Counted from the first letter of the stretch, positions 34,809 to 45,803 are shown. The stretch: DNA of 64,000 bases from Butyricicoccus pullicaecorum (GCA_021531865.1 JAFBIW010000013.1:1-64000), one strand, 5' to 3'. The notes: generated from the letters alone by a model not told the origin. Numbers and translations: made by a program.

Positions 34809-35021
34809 TTAGGGTACGGGGTCATAGGGACCCCGCCTGGAAAACGGGTGACAGCGGCAGATGCGTTTGACCGCCAGCCAGCCGCCCTTCCACGCGCCGT
34901 ACTTTTCGATGGCCTCGAGGGCGTACTGGGAGCAGGTTGGGATATAGCGGCAGCGGGGCGGGGTATGCGGAGAGATGGCGCGCCGGTAGAACCGGATGAG
35001 CGCCAGCATCAGCCGTTTCAT
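34809..35021 (-). CDS. yidD: Membrane protein insertion efficiency factor YidD
   Basis: This 70-residue protein has the DUF37 motif [20 protein letters not shown], plus a Cys pair and Pro-rich ends. It overlaps the end of rnpA by 4 bases (ATGA) and sits before yidC, the usual place. It assists YidC-dependent membrane protein insertion. Confidence 0.95.
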   Translation of the reverse strand: MKRLMLALIRFYRRAISPHTPPRCRYIPTCSQYALEAIEKYGAWKGGWLAVKRICRCHPFSRRGPYDPVP

Positions 35022-35371
35022 TTTTGTCCTCCCTCCGATCCGGTGAGTCCGAGGGTGCGGGCGGCCTTGAGGAAGGCGCGTTCGACGTCGAAATAGGACG
35101 CGTCCCGCATGGGTGCGCGGGCCACCAGGATCAGGTCATAGCCGGGCGTCAGCTCGGCCGCGTGCAGGCGGTAGACCTCGCGGAAGAGGCGCTTTGCGCG
35201 GTTGCGCTGGACGGCGCAGCCGAATTTTGCGCTCACCGTGAGACCGAGACGGTTATAACCGCGCCGGTTTTTCATGCAATAGAGCACGAGACAGCGGGTT
35301 GCGGCCGATTTGCCGCGGTGATACAGCCTGCGGAATTCGTGGTTCTGCTTGATTACATAGGTAGGATTCAT
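35018..35371 (-). CDS. rnpA: Ribonuclease P protein component
   Basis: The 117-residue basic protein helps the RNase P RNA process tRNA 5' ends. The signature [14 protein letters not shown] is present near residue 70, with the N-terminal [20 protein letters not shown]. The ATG at TGAGGAGCAGCGT is used; the frame runs further upstream, past the ribosome-binding site, without a better start. It overlaps yidD by 4 bases and follows rpmH after a terminator-like hairpin. Confidence 0.96.
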   Translation of the reverse strand: MNPTYVIKQNHEFRRLYHRGKSAATRCLVLYCMKNRRGYNRLGLTVSAKFGCAVQRNRAKRLFREVYRLHAAELTPGYDLILVARAPMRDASYFDVERAFLKAARTLGLTGSEGGQK

Positions 35372-35583
35372 ACGCTGCTCCTCACAGGGATGAAGAAGCC
35401 CGGAACGTCCGCCGATGCCCGGCTTCGGGCGTTCCCGCCGCGTCGATTCGGTGTTCCCCGGCATTTTTTGGGATCATGGCCGGGGCTCGCGGCCCGCCTG
35501 CGCGGCGCGCAAACAGGGGAAAAAGGGCGTGTCTCCGGGTGCGCCGCGGCAGGCCGAAAAAGCCCCCTGCCCGGAGACGGTAC

Positions 35584-35616
35584 AAAAAAGAGCCGCAGGA
35601 AAAGCGTGCGGCTCTT
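35584..35616 (-). terminator. Terminator/attenuator between rpmH and rnpA
   Basis: An AGAGCCGCA/TGCGGCTCT stem is followed on the minus strand by six T. A second GC-rich stem (CTCCGGG...CCCGGAG) lies about 10 bases further. Such a site would make rpmH mRNA more abundant than rnpA. The 268-base rpmH-rnpA gap holds nothing else. Confidence 0.75.
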
Positions 35617-35639
35617 GATTCACTTTGCCTCGCCTGGGA

Positions 35640-35774
35640 TTACAGGGTCAGCTGCTTGCGGCCCTTCGCGCGGCGGCGAGCCAGCACCTTGCGGCCGTTC
35701 TTGGTCGACATTCTCTTGCGGAAACCATGCTCCTTGCTGCGCTGACGCTTCTTGGGCTGATACGTTCTCAGCAT
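35640..35774 (-). CDS. rpmH: 50S ribosomal protein L34
   Basis: The 44-residue, very basic protein starts [20 protein letters not shown] and continues [20 protein letters not shown], an almost perfect L34. GGAGGTG precedes the ATG at 9 bases. Upstream on the same strand is a consensus promoter, divergent from dnaA, as in most Firmicutes origins. Confidence 0.98.
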   Translation of the reverse strand: MLRTYQPKKRQRSKEHGFRKRMSTKNGRKVLARRRAKGRKQLTL

Positions 35775-35883
35775 ATTACCACACCTCCTATTGCACATTG
35801 ATGAATGGGCACCGGCACAGGTCCAATACACAAGATATCGGGCTTATGCCGCTGCCTGTCCGTAATACTCCGAATCAGATATT

Positions 35884-35913
35884 ATTATAATCACGATTTT
35901 CCGGTTTTGTCAA
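35884..35913 (-). promoter_or_regulatory. Consensus promoter of rpmH
   Basis: TTGACA and TATAAT, both perfect, are 18 bases apart on the minus strand, about 110 bases before rpmH. This should be a very strong constitutive promoter for the rpmH-rnpA-yidD-yidC-jag genes. Confidence 0.9.
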
Positions 35914-36127
35914 GGGGAAATGCTAAAAAACCCGTAATTTTTCGCACAAAAGGGGAAGTGGGAGCGCAGGCAAGGGGAAAAACTTTACATTCTGTATTTT
36001 TCGGAAAAAATACAACATGAAATGGGGGTACTATATGTGGTGGTGCAGCCGGCCGCGCGGATGTTGGAACCTCCCCCCGCGCAGGGTTTTCCGCACCCTG
36101 TGCAAAACTTTCCGGACATACCTTCGC

Positions 36128-36156
36128 TTGAAATGCCTGTTCCGATATGATAGTAT
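36128..36156 (+). promoter_or_regulatory. Promoter of dnaA
   Basis: TTGAAA and TAGTAT are 17 bases apart; the -10 ends 40 bases before the start codon. The rest of the rpmH-dnaA gap (35914-36127) has GC-rich hairpins and no perfect DnaA box. Confidence 0.6.
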
Positions 36157-36196
36157 ATTATTGAATAAGAATCGGCAGTTTTAGGAGGATCATGCA

Positions 36197-37501
36197 TTGA
36201 ACAGCTACAACGACTTATTCCAAATGGCGTTGTCGCAGATGAAGGGCAACCTTCCGGAGACCAGCATCAACGCCTGGTTCGGCGATGCCGAAGCCGAAGC
36301 CATGGAGGGAAACCGACTGGTACTGCGCGCGGCCAGCAAATTCAAAAAAGAGATCATTGAAAACAACTTCAAGAGCCGTCTGGAGGACGCTTTGAGCGAC
36401 CTGCTCGGCCAGCACATCGAGGTCGAGGTCATCGACGGCGAGCAGAAGGCCAAGCCGGTGCAGGCCGGCGAGTCCATCGGCCTCTCCCCCGACGAGGAAT
36501 ACACCTTCGAGCACTTCATCGTCGGCTCGTCCAACAAATTCGCGCACGCGGCGGCGATTTCGGTCGCCAATCACCCGGCCGAGAACTACAATCCCCTCTT
36601 TATTTACGGCCAGTCCGGTCTGGGCAAGACCCATCTGCTCCACGCGATCGGCAACGTCATCCGGGGCACCCATCCCGACTTCCGCATCATCTATGTCAAG
36701 GGCGAGGACTTCACGAACGAGCTGGTCACGGCCATTCAGGAGGGCGACGTCGCCGCCTTCCGCAACAAATACCGCATGACCGACCTGCTCCTGATCGACG
36801 ATATCCAGTTCATCGCGGGCAAGGAGCGCACGCAGGAGGAATTTTTCCACACCTTCAACGCGCTCTACGAGGCCGGCCGGCAGATCGTTCTGACCTCCGA
36901 CCGTCCGCCCAAGGAGATGAACACCCTCGAGGACCGCATGAAGACCCGTTTCGAATGGGGTCTGCTGGCCGACATCCAGCCGCCCGATTTTGAGACCCGG
37001 GTCGCGATCATCAACGCCAAGGCCGAAAAGCTGGGCTTTGCCCTGCCCAAGGACGTCATTTACTGCATCGCGGAAAATTTGCAGTCCAACGTCCGTCAGC
37101 TCGAGGGCACGGTCAAGAAAATCAAGGCCAAGCACGAGCTGGGCGGCGAAGCCATCACGATCGACATGACCCAGAAGGTCATCGAGGAGGTCAAGTCGAT
37201 CAGCCCGGGCTTAAATCCCACCCCGCCCATGATCATCCAGACCGTTTCCAACTTCTATTCCGTTCCGGTCGATCAGATCATGTCCGACCGCCGCTCCAAG
37301 GACACCGTCCAGCCCCGGCAGATGGCGATGTATCTGGTGCGCAAGATGACGAACTATTCCCTGCCCGAGATCGGCAAGGTCTTCGGCCGCGACCACACGA
37401 CCGTCATGCACGCCTGCGACAAGATCGACTCCGACCGCAAGAAAAACGCCGAGCTCGAGGACATCATCAAGACCCTGATCGAAAACATCCAGAACCTCTG
37501 A
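36197..37501 (+). CDS. dnaA: Replication initiator DnaA
   Basis: This 434-residue protein binds DnaA boxes and opens the origin. Domain I lies at 1-80 (WFGDAEAEAMEGNRLVL) and the linker at about 85-100. The AAA+ domain has Walker A GQSGLGKTHLL (about 137) and Walker B DLLLIDDIQFI (about 195). Domain IV has the signature IGKVFGRDHTTVMHACDKI near 395. The TTG start is used because GGAGG lies 8 bases before it, and the ATG five bases upstream runs into a stop at once. A TTG start would lower translation. Domain II is short, so the protein is near the lower end of the family size range. Confidence 0.97.
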   Translation: MNSYNDLFQMALSQMKGNLPETSINAWFGDAEAEAMEGNRLVLRAASKFKKEIIENNFKSRLEDALSDLLGQHIEVEVIDGEQKAKPVQAGESIGLSPDEEYTFEHFIVGSSNKFAHAAAISVANHPAENYNPLFIYGQSGLGKTHLLHAIGNVIRGTHPDFRIIYVKGEDFTNELVTAIQEGDVAAFRNKYRMTDLLLIDDIQFIAGKERTQEEFFHTFNALYEAGRQIVLTSDRPPKEMNTLEDRMKTRFEWGLLADIQPPDFETRVAIINAKAEKLGFALPKDVIYCIAENLQSNVRQLEGTVKKIKAKHELGGEAITIDMTQKVIEEVKSISPGLNPTPPMIIQTVSNFYSVPVDQIMSDRRSKDTVQPRQMAMYLVRKMTNYSLPEIGKVFGRDHTTVMHACDKIDSDRKKNAELEDIIKTLIENIQNL

Positions 37502-37520
37502 GCCTCCGGGAGCAACGGGA

Positions 37521-37720
37521 GCGAAGCGACATTCATTCCAAAAAAGCCGGAGTTTCTCTGGCTTTTTTACCTCGATCCCAGCGCCGCGGCGGCGCGGAAC
37601 TCCGGGGGTACAAGGTGAATTGGCCGTCAGGCCAAGAGAATGCGGCCTGGGCCGTCAAAAAAGTTTCGAGTGCCCGCAGGAACTTTTTTGTATCTAGGGG
37701 GTATTGGATACCCCCTAGAT
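37521..37720. repeat. Interspersed palindromic repeat, copy 2
   Basis: This 200-base copy begins 19 bases after the dnaA stop. It has the same start, the same four hairpins and an identical 66-base end as the copy beside serS, but carries about 42 extra bases (37613-37654) with a GGCC-rich hairpin. The copy 1 orientation relative to its gene is opposite. It could terminate dnaA transcription. Confidence 0.9.
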
Positions 37721-37986
37721 TTTTCCCCAGCCCTTGTGGATTGTGGATGGATAACCTGTGGACAACCGGTTTTCCCCATTTCCGCCCCGATTTACCCAAA
37801 ATTCCTCCCCATTCGGCTGGGGACAAATTTCTCCATGGGCTTCATGGGAATTTCGGACTTTTCCACAGTTCCCACAACTCTACTACTACGACTATAAAAA
37901 TATCTCTTCTACTCCTCCGTTCATTCCCCGGAACATAAAAAAATCCTCCCCATGTCCTGTGGACAAAGAAAGGAACGATCCGATCC
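37721..37986. other. oriC: Probable oriC: DnaA boxes and unwinding site between dnaA and dnaN
   Basis: DnaA-box-like sites are TGTGGATTG (37735), TGTGGATGG (37742), TGTGGACAA (37757 and 37958) and TTTTCCACA (37859). The latter is followed after 12 bases by CTACTACTACGACTA (37880-37894), five consecutive triplets of the DnaA-trio type. AT-rich TATAAAAATAT follows. This order, DnaA box, trios, AT-rich DNA, is the basal unwinding system described in Bacillus subtilis. Confidence 0.85.
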
Positions 37987-39099
37987 ATGAAATTCTCCTG
38001 CGAAAAATCCGCATTTCTCGACGCAATCAGCATTTCCTCGCGCGCGGTCTCTAACAAATCGACGATTGCGATTCTGGAAGGCCTGCGGCTGACCGCCTCC
38101 GACACCCTGACCCTTGCGGGCTACGATCTTTCGATGGGCATCCGCACGACGGTTGACGCCGACGTCATCGAACCGGGCGAGATCGTCCTGTCCGCCAAGC
38201 TGCTGGGCGACATCGTCCGCAAGCTGCCGGATGACGTCATCTACTTCGAGACCGACGAAAAGCTGCTCACCACCATTAAGTGCGGCCGGTCTGTCTTCAA
38301 TCTGGTGGCGACCGCGTCCGACGATTTCCCGGCAATGCCCGAGGTCAGCGGCGAGGAAACCCTCTCCCTGCCCGAAAAAATGCTCAAATCCATGATCAAC
38401 CAGACCGTTTTCGCGGTTTCGGACAATATGGCCAAGCCCATCCACACCGGCTGCCTGTTTGAGCTGACGGGCGGCAAGCTGACCGTCGTCGCGGTCGACG
38501 GCTTCCGCCTGTCGATCCGCCGCGAAACCCTGCCCGAGCCGCCCGAAAGCGACATGCGTTTTGTCGTACCGGGCGGGGCGCTGCGCGAAATCGAGCGCAT
38601 TCTGCACGAGGACAGCGACGCGCTCATCGAGATCTGCCCGGGCGAAAAGCACATTCTGTTCGCGCTGGGCAAGACCACGCTGGTCTGCCGCCTGATCGAC
38701 GGTGAATTTTTGAACTACAACGCCGCCATTCCGGATTCCTTCACCTATACGGTGACGGCGAACACCCGGGAGCTCATCACCTGCCTCGAGCGCGTCTCCC
38801 TGCTCGTCACCGAGAAGCTCAAAAACCCGGTGCGCATCACCTTTGACGGGTCGCTGATGAAGATGACCTGCATCACGGCGGTGGGCAAATCCTATGACGA
38901 ATGCCCGATCGCGGGCACGGCGCAGGATCTCGAAATCGGCTTCAACAGCCGCTACCTGCTCGAAGCCCTGCGCGCCTGCCCGGATGACACCGTTTGCATG
39001 TCGCTCAAGGGCGCGCTCAACCCGATCGTCTTCACCCCGTCCGAGGGCGACAGGTACACCTACCTTGTCCTGCCCGTGAGGTTGAAGGCCGATGCGTAA
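37987..39099 (+). CDS. dnaN: DNA polymerase III sliding clamp (beta subunit)
   Basis: The 370-residue clamp has three similar domains (about 1-120, 125-245 and 250-370). The start [20 protein letters not shown], the central [10 protein letters not shown] and the C-terminal [11 protein letters not shown] near the end are typical. Dimers encircle DNA and tether the polymerase. The ribosome-binding site is weak (AAAGGAACG). The stop overlaps yaaA by 8 bases, so they are translationally coupled. Confidence 0.97.
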   Translation: MKFSCEKSAFLDAISISSRAVSNKSTIAILEGLRLTASDTLTLAGYDLSMGIRTTVDADVIEPGEIVLSAKLLGDIVRKLPDDVIYFETDEKLLTTIKCGRSVFNLVATASDDFPAMPEVSGEETLSLPEKMLKSMINQTVFAVSDNMAKPIHTGCLFELTGGKLTVVAVDGFRLSIRRETLPEPPESDMRFVVPGGALREIERILHEDSDALIEICPGEKHILFALGKTTLVCRLIDGEFLNYNAAIPDSFTYTVTANTRELITCLERVSLLVTEKLKNPVRITFDGSLMKMTCITAVGKSYDECPIAGTAQDLEIGFNSRYLLEALRACPDDTVCMSLKGALNPIVFTPSEGDRYTYLVLPVRLKADA

Positions 39100-39301
39100 A
39101 ATCACCATTTCGGGCGCGTTCATCAAGCTGGACGCCCTGCTGAAATTTGCAAATCTCGTCTCCTCGGGCGGCGAAGCCAAGCTGCGCATCGCCGGGGGCG
39201 AGGTGCTGGTCAACGGCGAAGCCTGCACGATGCGCGGCAAAAAGCTGCGCCCGGGCGACAGGGTGACGCTGGACGGCGAAACCGTCGAAATCGACGGATA
39301 A
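39092..39301 (+). CDS. yaaA: S4-domain RNA-binding protein YaaA/RlbA
   Basis: The 69-residue protein is a single S4-like domain: [20 protein letters not shown] and [21 protein letters not shown]. It lies between dnaN and recF in the normal Firmicutes order and starts within the dnaN end. It probably binds RNA in ribosome assembly. Confidence 0.92.
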   Translation: MRKITISGAFIKLDALLKFANLVSSGGEAKLRIAGGEVLVNGEACTMRGKKLRPGDRVTLDGETVEIDG

Positions 39302-39307
39302 CCCGGC

Positions 39308-39323
39308 TGTTTCACGTGAAACG
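39308..39323. promoter_or_regulatory. parS: parS-like site 4
   Basis: TGTTTCACGTGAAACG matches 15 of 16 consensus positions. It lies in the 67-base yaaA-recF gap, 1.4 kb from the unwinding site. Confidence 0.85.
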
Positions 39324-39368
39324 CATGGGTTTTCATGCATAAAAATACAAAATTGGAATACAAGCAAA

Positions 39369-40472
39369 ATGTATATTCATTCCATTAAACTGCATAATTT
39401 CCGGAACTACGAGGACGAGACCTTTTCCTTTGACCCGGCGGTCAACCTCATCGTGGGCGAGAACGCACAGGGCAAGACCAACCTTTTGGAGGCGGCCTGC
39501 GCCCTGTCCACGATGAAGCTCTTCCGCACCGGGCAGAAGAAGGAGGGTCTGCGCTTCGGAACGGAAACCGGTTCCGTATCCGGCGTCTTTTCGGCCGAGG
39601 ATCGGGACATCACGCTCGAGCTGTGCCTGTCGCGCACCCGGCCGATGGAGGTCTGGAAAAACGGCGTGCGCCTGCGCCGCCAGAGCGAGGCGGCCGGGCT
39701 TTTGCGCACCGTCCTGTTCTGCCCGGACGACCTGATGCTCGTGCGGGCGGGCGCGGCCGCGCGGCGGCGGTTTCTGGACGCGGCGCTCTGTCAGCTCCGT
39801 CCCCAGTACGCGGCGGCGCTGGCCGAATATGAAAGAGTGCTGGCACACAAGCTGCGTATTTTGAAGGATGCGGAGGAAAAACCTGCATTATTGGATTTAC
39901 TGGACGATTTCACCCTTCGGCTGTGCCGTCTGGGCGCGATCGTCGTGCGCTACCGGGCGTATTATGTGCGCAAGCTGGCCGGACGGGCGGCTGCGCTGCA
40001 CGCCGAAGCTGCGCCGCACGAGACCCTGACGGCGGCCTACCGCACGGTCTCGACGGTCACCGACCCCTACGCCCCGGTGCAGGCCATCGAGGCCGATCTC
40101 CAGCGCCACGCCTTCTCTCACCGCGCGGCCGAGATTGCGTCGAAAAGCTGCCTGTCCGGGCCGCACAAGGACGATCTGGAGCTGACCTTAAACGGTGTGT
40201 CCGCCGGATCGTTCGCCTCGCAGGGGCAGGCGCGCACGGCGGCGCTCGCCCTCAAGCTGGCCGAGCGCGAGCTGTTCCGGGACGAGGACGGCGCCTACCC
40301 GGTGCTCCTGCTGGACGACGTGCTCTCCGAGCTGGACCGGCGGCGGCAGGACTTCGTTTTAAACCGTCTGGGCACGGGTCAGGTGCTCATCACCTGCTGC
40401 GAGGCCGAGACGGCCGAGCGAAGCCGCGCGGGGCGGGTCTTCCAGATCGCGGGCGGGCGCATCCTCCCGTAA
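39369..40472 (+). CDS. recF: Recombination protein RecF
   Basis: The 367-residue SMC-like ATPase loads RecA at gaps and replication forks. Walker A is GENAQGKTNLLEA (about 33-45), with the start MYIHSIKLHNFRNY and the signature SGPHKDDLELTLNG (about 265). The Walker B region is VLLLDDVLSELDRRRQ near 315. No strong ribosome-binding site is seen before the ATG (AATTGGAATACAAGCAA). Length is normal. Confidence 0.96.
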   Translation: MYIHSIKLHNFRNYEDETFSFDPAVNLIVGENAQGKTNLLEAACALSTMKLFRTGQKKEGLRFGTETGSVSGVFSAEDRDITLELCLSRTRPMEVWKNGVRLRRQSEAAGLLRTVLFCPDDLMLVRAGAAARRRFLDAALCQLRPQYAAALAEYERVLAHKLRILKDAEEKPALLDLLDDFTLRLCRLGAIVVRYRAYYVRKLAGRAAALHAEAAPHETLTAAYRTVSTVTDPYAPVQAIEADLQRHAFSHRAAEIASKSCLSGPHKDDLELTLNGVSAGSFASQGQARTAALALKLAERELFRDEDGAYPVLLLDDVLSELDRRRQDFVLNRLGTGQVLITCCEAETAERSRAGRVFQIAGGRILP

Positions 40473-40585
40473 AAAAAGAGGAAAAAATAAAAAAACTTCC
40501 CCCGTTTCCCTGTAAAAATTCCGGAAAATGTGCTATAATGGGAACAGAATGTGGCTGGCGCACCGCGCCGTGAAAGGGGTTTCCT

Positions 40586-40858
40586 ATGTACGTGCACATC
40601 GGTCAGGACTATATGGTTCCCGCGCGGTCGATCGTCTCGATCTTCGACATGGACACAGCCACCTGGTCGAAGCACACCCGGGCGCTCATCGCCCGGCTGG
40701 AGCAGGAGGGGCGGGTCATCCCGGTCTTTGAGGATCTGCCCAAATCCGCCGTCCTGTGTGACGGCGCGCTTGGGGAGCTTCTCTATATCTCCCAGCTTTC
40801 GACGAACGCCCTGCTCCGCCGCGCCGCGCAGGGTCTGGGCGCTTCCGGTGCTTTTTAA
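40586..40858 (+). CDS. remB: DUF370/RemA-RemB-like protein
   Basis: The 90 residues begin MYVHIGQDYMVPARSIVSIFDMD, the start of the RemB/YaaB family, and continue to VIPVFEDLPKSAVLCDGALG. The protein lies between recF and gyrB exactly as in Bacillus, where RemB is a DNA-binding regulator related to the matrix activator RemA. GAAAGGGG precedes the ATG. The exact function in this organism is unknown. Confidence 0.88.
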   Translation: MYVHIGQDYMVPARSIVSIFDMDTATWSKHTRALIARLEQEGRVIPVFEDLPKSAVLCDGALGELLYISQLSTNALLRRAAQGLGASGAF

Positions 40859-40936
40859 GACCGTTTTTTATCCTTTGCCGGCAGTTTATGCCGTTTTTTT
40901 CGTTTTTCAGTTGGATTCAAAGAAGAGGAATTTTAG

Positions 40937-42868
<1,932 letters not shown>

Positions 42869-42898
42869 TCAGAAGAACACCCTCTGTTGGAGGTTTCC

Positions 42899-45463
42899 AT
42901 GAGTCAAGAATATGAAAATCAAATCATCAAACCGGTCGATCTGAACCGGGAGATGCAGAAATCCTACATCGCCTACGCGATGAGCGTCATCGTCGGCCGC
43001 GCCCTGCCCGACGTGCGCGACGGCTTAAAGCCGGTGCACCGCCGCATCCTCTACGCCATGTACGAGGACGGCCTGACCTCGGACAAGCCCTACCGCAAGT
43101 CGGCGACGACGGTCGGCAACGTGCTCGGCCGGTACCATCCCCACGGCGACGCCTCGGTCTATGACGCCATGGTGCGCATGGCGCAGCCCTTTTCCCTGCG
43201 CTATCCCCTGATCGACGGCCACGGCAACTTCGGCTCGGTCGACGGCGATCCCCCGGCGGCCTACCGTTACACCGAGGCCCGCATGGCCAAGCTGTCGAAC
43301 GCCATGCTGGCCGACATCAAGAAGGACACCGTCGATTTCATGCCGAACTTCGACGAGGAGCGCCGGGAACCGGTCGTCCTCCCCTCCCGCTTCCCCTGCC
43401 TGCTGGTCAACGGCTCGTCGGGCATCGCGGTCGGCATGGCGACCAATATCCCGCCCCATAACCTCTGCGAGGTCGTGGACGGCATCTGCTACGTCATCGA
43501 CCACCCCGAGGCCGATCTGGACGACCTGACCGCCATTATCAAGGGGCCCGACTTCCCGACCGGCGGCATCATCATGGGACGGGCGGGCATCCGCGCCGCC
43601 TACGCCACCGGCCGCGGCAAGATCAAGGTGCGCGCCCGCTGCGAGATCGAGGATATGCCCGGCTCGTCCGCCCGCCAGCGCATCGTCGTGACCGAAATTC
43701 CCTATATGGTCAATAAGGCGCGTCTCGTCGAGTCGATCGCGAACCTCGTCAAGGACAAGCGGGTCGAGGGCATCTCGGACGTGCGCGACGAGTCCTCCCG
43801 CGAGGGTCTGCGCGTCGTCATCGAGTGCAAGCGCGACGCGAACGCGCAGGTCATTTTGAACCAGCTCTATAACTATACCCAGCTTCAGGACACCTGCTCG
43901 ATGATCCACCTCGCGCTCGTGCCCATCCCGCACGCCGGGGTCGATAAGGTGCAGCCCAAGTACCTCACCCTGCGCGAGATGATCGACCAGTACATCGACT
44001 TTCAGAAGTCGGTCGTCGTCCGCCGCACCCAGTTCGATCTCAACCGCGCGGGCGCGCGCGCCCACATCCTCGAGGGTCTGCGCGTCGCGACCGATCAGGA
44101 CAACATCGACCGCATCATCGCCATCATCCGCGCCTCCCGCAACGAGGCCGAGGCCAAGGAAAACCTCTGCCGCGAGGCCTTCTGGATCGACCAGATCGCC
44201 CTGCTGGGCATCGTGGACGGCTCGACCCATTACGAGTTCCATCTGGACGACGCGCAGGCGCAGGCCATCGTTGATATGCGTCTCGGCCGCCTGTCCGGTC
44301 TCGAGCAGGAAAAGCTCGACAACGAATATCGGGAAATCGAGGGCAAAATCGCGGCCTACAAGGTCATTCTGGGCAGCGAGCACGAGCAGCTCGAGGTCGT
44401 AAAGCGGGAGCTGCGCGAGATCCGCGACGCCTACGGCGACGAGCGCCGCACCGAGATCGCGGCCGTGGCCGACGAAATCGACATCGAAGACCTGATCGAG
44501 GAGCAGGACTGCACCTATACCCTGACCCATGCGGGCTACATCAAGCGGATGCCCACCTCGGCCTACCGGGCGCAGAAGCGCGGCGGTCGGGGCGTCAACG
44601 CCATGACCACCCGCGAGGAGGACTTTGTCCGCAACCTCTTCACCGGCTCGACCCACGCGCAGATTCTGTTCTTTTCCAATCTGGGCAAGGTCTACCGTTT
44701 GAAGGGCTACCAGATCCCCGAGGCCGGCCGCGCCGCCAAGGGACAGAATATCGTCAACCTGCTTGAGATCGAGCCGGGCGAAAAGATCACGGCCATGTTC
44801 CCCATCCGTGAATTTTCGGACGATAAATATATGGTTTTCGTCACCAAACAGGGCGTTGTCAAGCGCATCGTGCTGTCCGACCTGCAAAACATCCGCCGGG
44901 TCGGCCTGCGCGCGCTCAGCCTGAACGAGGACGACCAGCTCGTCGACGTCCGCCTGACCGACGGCCGCGAAAACATCCTCATCGCCACCCACGACGGCAA
45001 GGCCATCACCTTCCCCGAACAGGAGGCGCGCGCGATGGGACGCACGGCGGTCGGCGTGCGCGGCATCAAGCTGGCCGAGGGCGACTACGTCGTCGGCGCG
45101 GCGCGGGCCCGCGCGGGCGCGCAGGTGCTCTCGATCACTGAGAACGGCTACGGCAAGCGCACCCCGGTCGAGGACTTCTCGGTGCACCACCGCGGCGGCG
45201 GCGGCATCCTGCTGCACAGCCTGACCGAAAAGACCGGCCCGGTCGCGGGCATCGCGGTCGTCGATCCGGAGAATGACGTCATGATCATGACCGACGACGG
45301 CGTCATGATCCGCACCCCGGTCGAGGACATCCGCCAGTGCGGCCGCGCCAGCCAGGGCGTCATCGTCATGCGCACCGGCGAGGACGTCCGCGTCATCTCG
45401 ATCACCCGCACCGATAAGGAAGAATCGGACGACACCGAAACCGCCGAAACCAGCGAGGAATAA
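42899..45463 (+). CDS. gyrA: DNA gyrase subunit A
   Basis: The 854-residue breakage-reunion subunit has the catalytic Tyr in [14 protein letters not shown] (about Tyr 122). The quinolone region [22 protein letters not shown] (about 80-100) keeps the Ser83 and Asp87 equivalents as Ala/Ser and Tyr-Asp contexts (DASVYD). The C-terminal beta-pinwheel has the GyrA box QKRGGRG near 560. The acidic tail is rich in Asp, Glu and Thr. The ATG after TTGGAGG is used rather than an in-frame TTG 12 bases earlier. Confidence 0.97.
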   Translation: MSQEYENQIIKPVDLNREMQKSYIAYAMSVIVGRALPDVRDGLKPVHRRILYAMYEDGLTSDKPYRKSATTVGNVLGRYHPHGDASVYDAMVRMAQPFSLRYPLIDGHGNFGSVDGDPPAAYRYTEARMAKLSNAMLADIKKDTVDFMPNFDEERREPVVLPSRFPCLLVNGSSGIAVGMATNIPPHNLCEVVDGICYVIDHPEADLDDLTAIIKGPDFPTGGIIMGRAGIRAAYATGRGKIKVRARCEIEDMPGSSARQRIVVTEIPYMVNKARLVESIANLVKDKRVEGISDVRDESSREGLRVVIECKRDANAQVILNQLYNYTQLQDTCSMIHLALVPIPHAGVDKVQPKYLTLREMIDQYIDFQKSVVVRRTQFDLNRAGARAHILEGLRVATDQDNIDRIIAIIRASRNEAEAKENLCREAFWIDQIALLGIVDGSTHYEFHLDDAQAQAIVDMRLGRLSGLEQEKLDNEYREIEGKIAAYKVILGSEHEQLEVVKRELREIRDAYGDERRTEIAAVADEIDIEDLIEEQDCTYTLTHAGYIKRMPTSAYRAQKRGGRGVNAMTTREEDFVRNLFTGSTHAQILFFSNLGKVYRLKGYQIPEAGRAAKGQNIVNLLEIEPGEKITAMFPIREFSDDKYMVFVTKQGVVKRIVLSDLQNIRRVGLRALSLNEDDQLVDVRLTDGRENILIATHDGKAITFPEQEARAMGRTAVGVRGIKLAEGDYVVGAARARAGAQVLSITENGYGKRTPVEDFSVHHRGGGGILLHSLTEKTGPVAGIAVVDPENDVMIMTDDGVMIRTPVEDIRQCGRASQGVIVMRTGEDVRVISITRTDKEESDDTETAETSEE

Positions 45464-45506
45464 AAAAGCGCCCCGGGTTGACAAACCCGGGGCGTTGGCG
45501 TATACT
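45462..45506. promoter_or_regulatory. TA locus 1: antitoxin promoter with its -35 in a terminator loop
   Basis: CGCCCCGGG and CCCGGGGCG pair as a 9-base stem around the loop TTGACAAA. On the minus strand the stem is followed by six T, so it terminates transcription coming from the toxin. The loop itself is the -35 (TTGACA) of a plus-strand promoter whose -10, TATACT, lies 17 bases on. The hairpin begins right after the gyrA stop. Confidence 0.85.
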
Positions 45507-45512
45507 GAACGT

Positions 45513-45605
45513 AACAGGAGGACACCGTGCGCGGTGTTTTACCTCGAAAGATTTAGATCAGAAAATGACCGTTCACTTTTTGCCGAGGAGCGGTCATTTT
45601 CTGTT
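45513..45605 (+). ncRNA. TA locus 1: putative antisense RNA antitoxin
   Basis: Transcription from the TTGACA/TATACT promoter should start near 45513. The RNA begins with a stem made from GGAGGACACCG and CGGTGTTTTACCTC. It ends in an AGAAAATGACCG/CGGTCATTTTCT hairpin (45560-45602) followed by T-rich DNA. It is complementary to the 3' end of the toxin mRNA, including the last codons, as in TxpA/RatA-type systems. Ends are predicted, not measured. Confidence 0.7.
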
Positions 45606-45686
45606 GTTGTTGGAAATTTTCCAAACCAACTCGACGATACAAACGATGAGCATACAAAAAGCAAATAATCCTTCGTATGTTACCAT
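45594..45686 (-). CDS. TA locus 1: 30-residue hydrophobic toxin (holin-like family)
   Basis: The tiny protein begins MVTYEGLFAF, has a hydrophobic run of about 15 residues and ends with a polar, basic tail (SNNNRK). This is the plan of TxpA/BsrG-type and putative holin-like type I toxins that insert into the membrane. The Shine-Dalgarno AAGGAGGTGAT is perfect, but in the mRNA it is paired with upstream CCTTC and ACCT (45691-45720), so translation should be limited. It has its own promoter and an opposing antisense RNA. A nearly identical second locus lies 3.1 kb away. Confidence 0.8.
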   Translation of the reverse strand: MVTYEGLFAFCMLIVCIVELVWKISNNNRK

Positions 45687-45690
45687 AAGT

Positions 45691-45720
45691 ATCACCTCCT
45701 TCCGCTGAAGGATGGAGGTA
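45691..45720 (-). promoter_or_regulatory. TA locus 1: Shine-Dalgarno-sequestering hairpin
   Basis: In the toxin mRNA, ACCT and CCTTC pair with AGGT and GAAGG around an AGCG loop, with a CCAT bulge. The Shine-Dalgarno lies in the stem. The same fold is present in locus 2. Confidence 0.7.
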
Positions 45721-45774
45721 AAACAACCGTTGCCGTAACGGGTCTCCGTTTCGAACCGTGCTACGCTTGACCAT

Positions 45775-45803
45775 ATGATACACGTTTGGTCGAACATTGT
45801 CAA
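45775..45803 (-). promoter_or_regulatory. TA locus 1: toxin promoter
   Basis: On the minus strand TTGACA and TATCAT are 17 bases apart, about 90 bases before the toxin start codon. Confidence 0.8.

Noticed and set aside
37613-37654. Separate gene or small RNA in the origin repeat
   Set aside because: The insert in copy 2 is only about 42 bases with short hairpins and has no promoter or frame.
45478-45506. Promoter for rnhA
   Set aside because: The TTGACA/TATACT promoter is 400 bases from rnhA with a terminator between; its product overlaps the toxin gene, so an antisense RNA is more likely.
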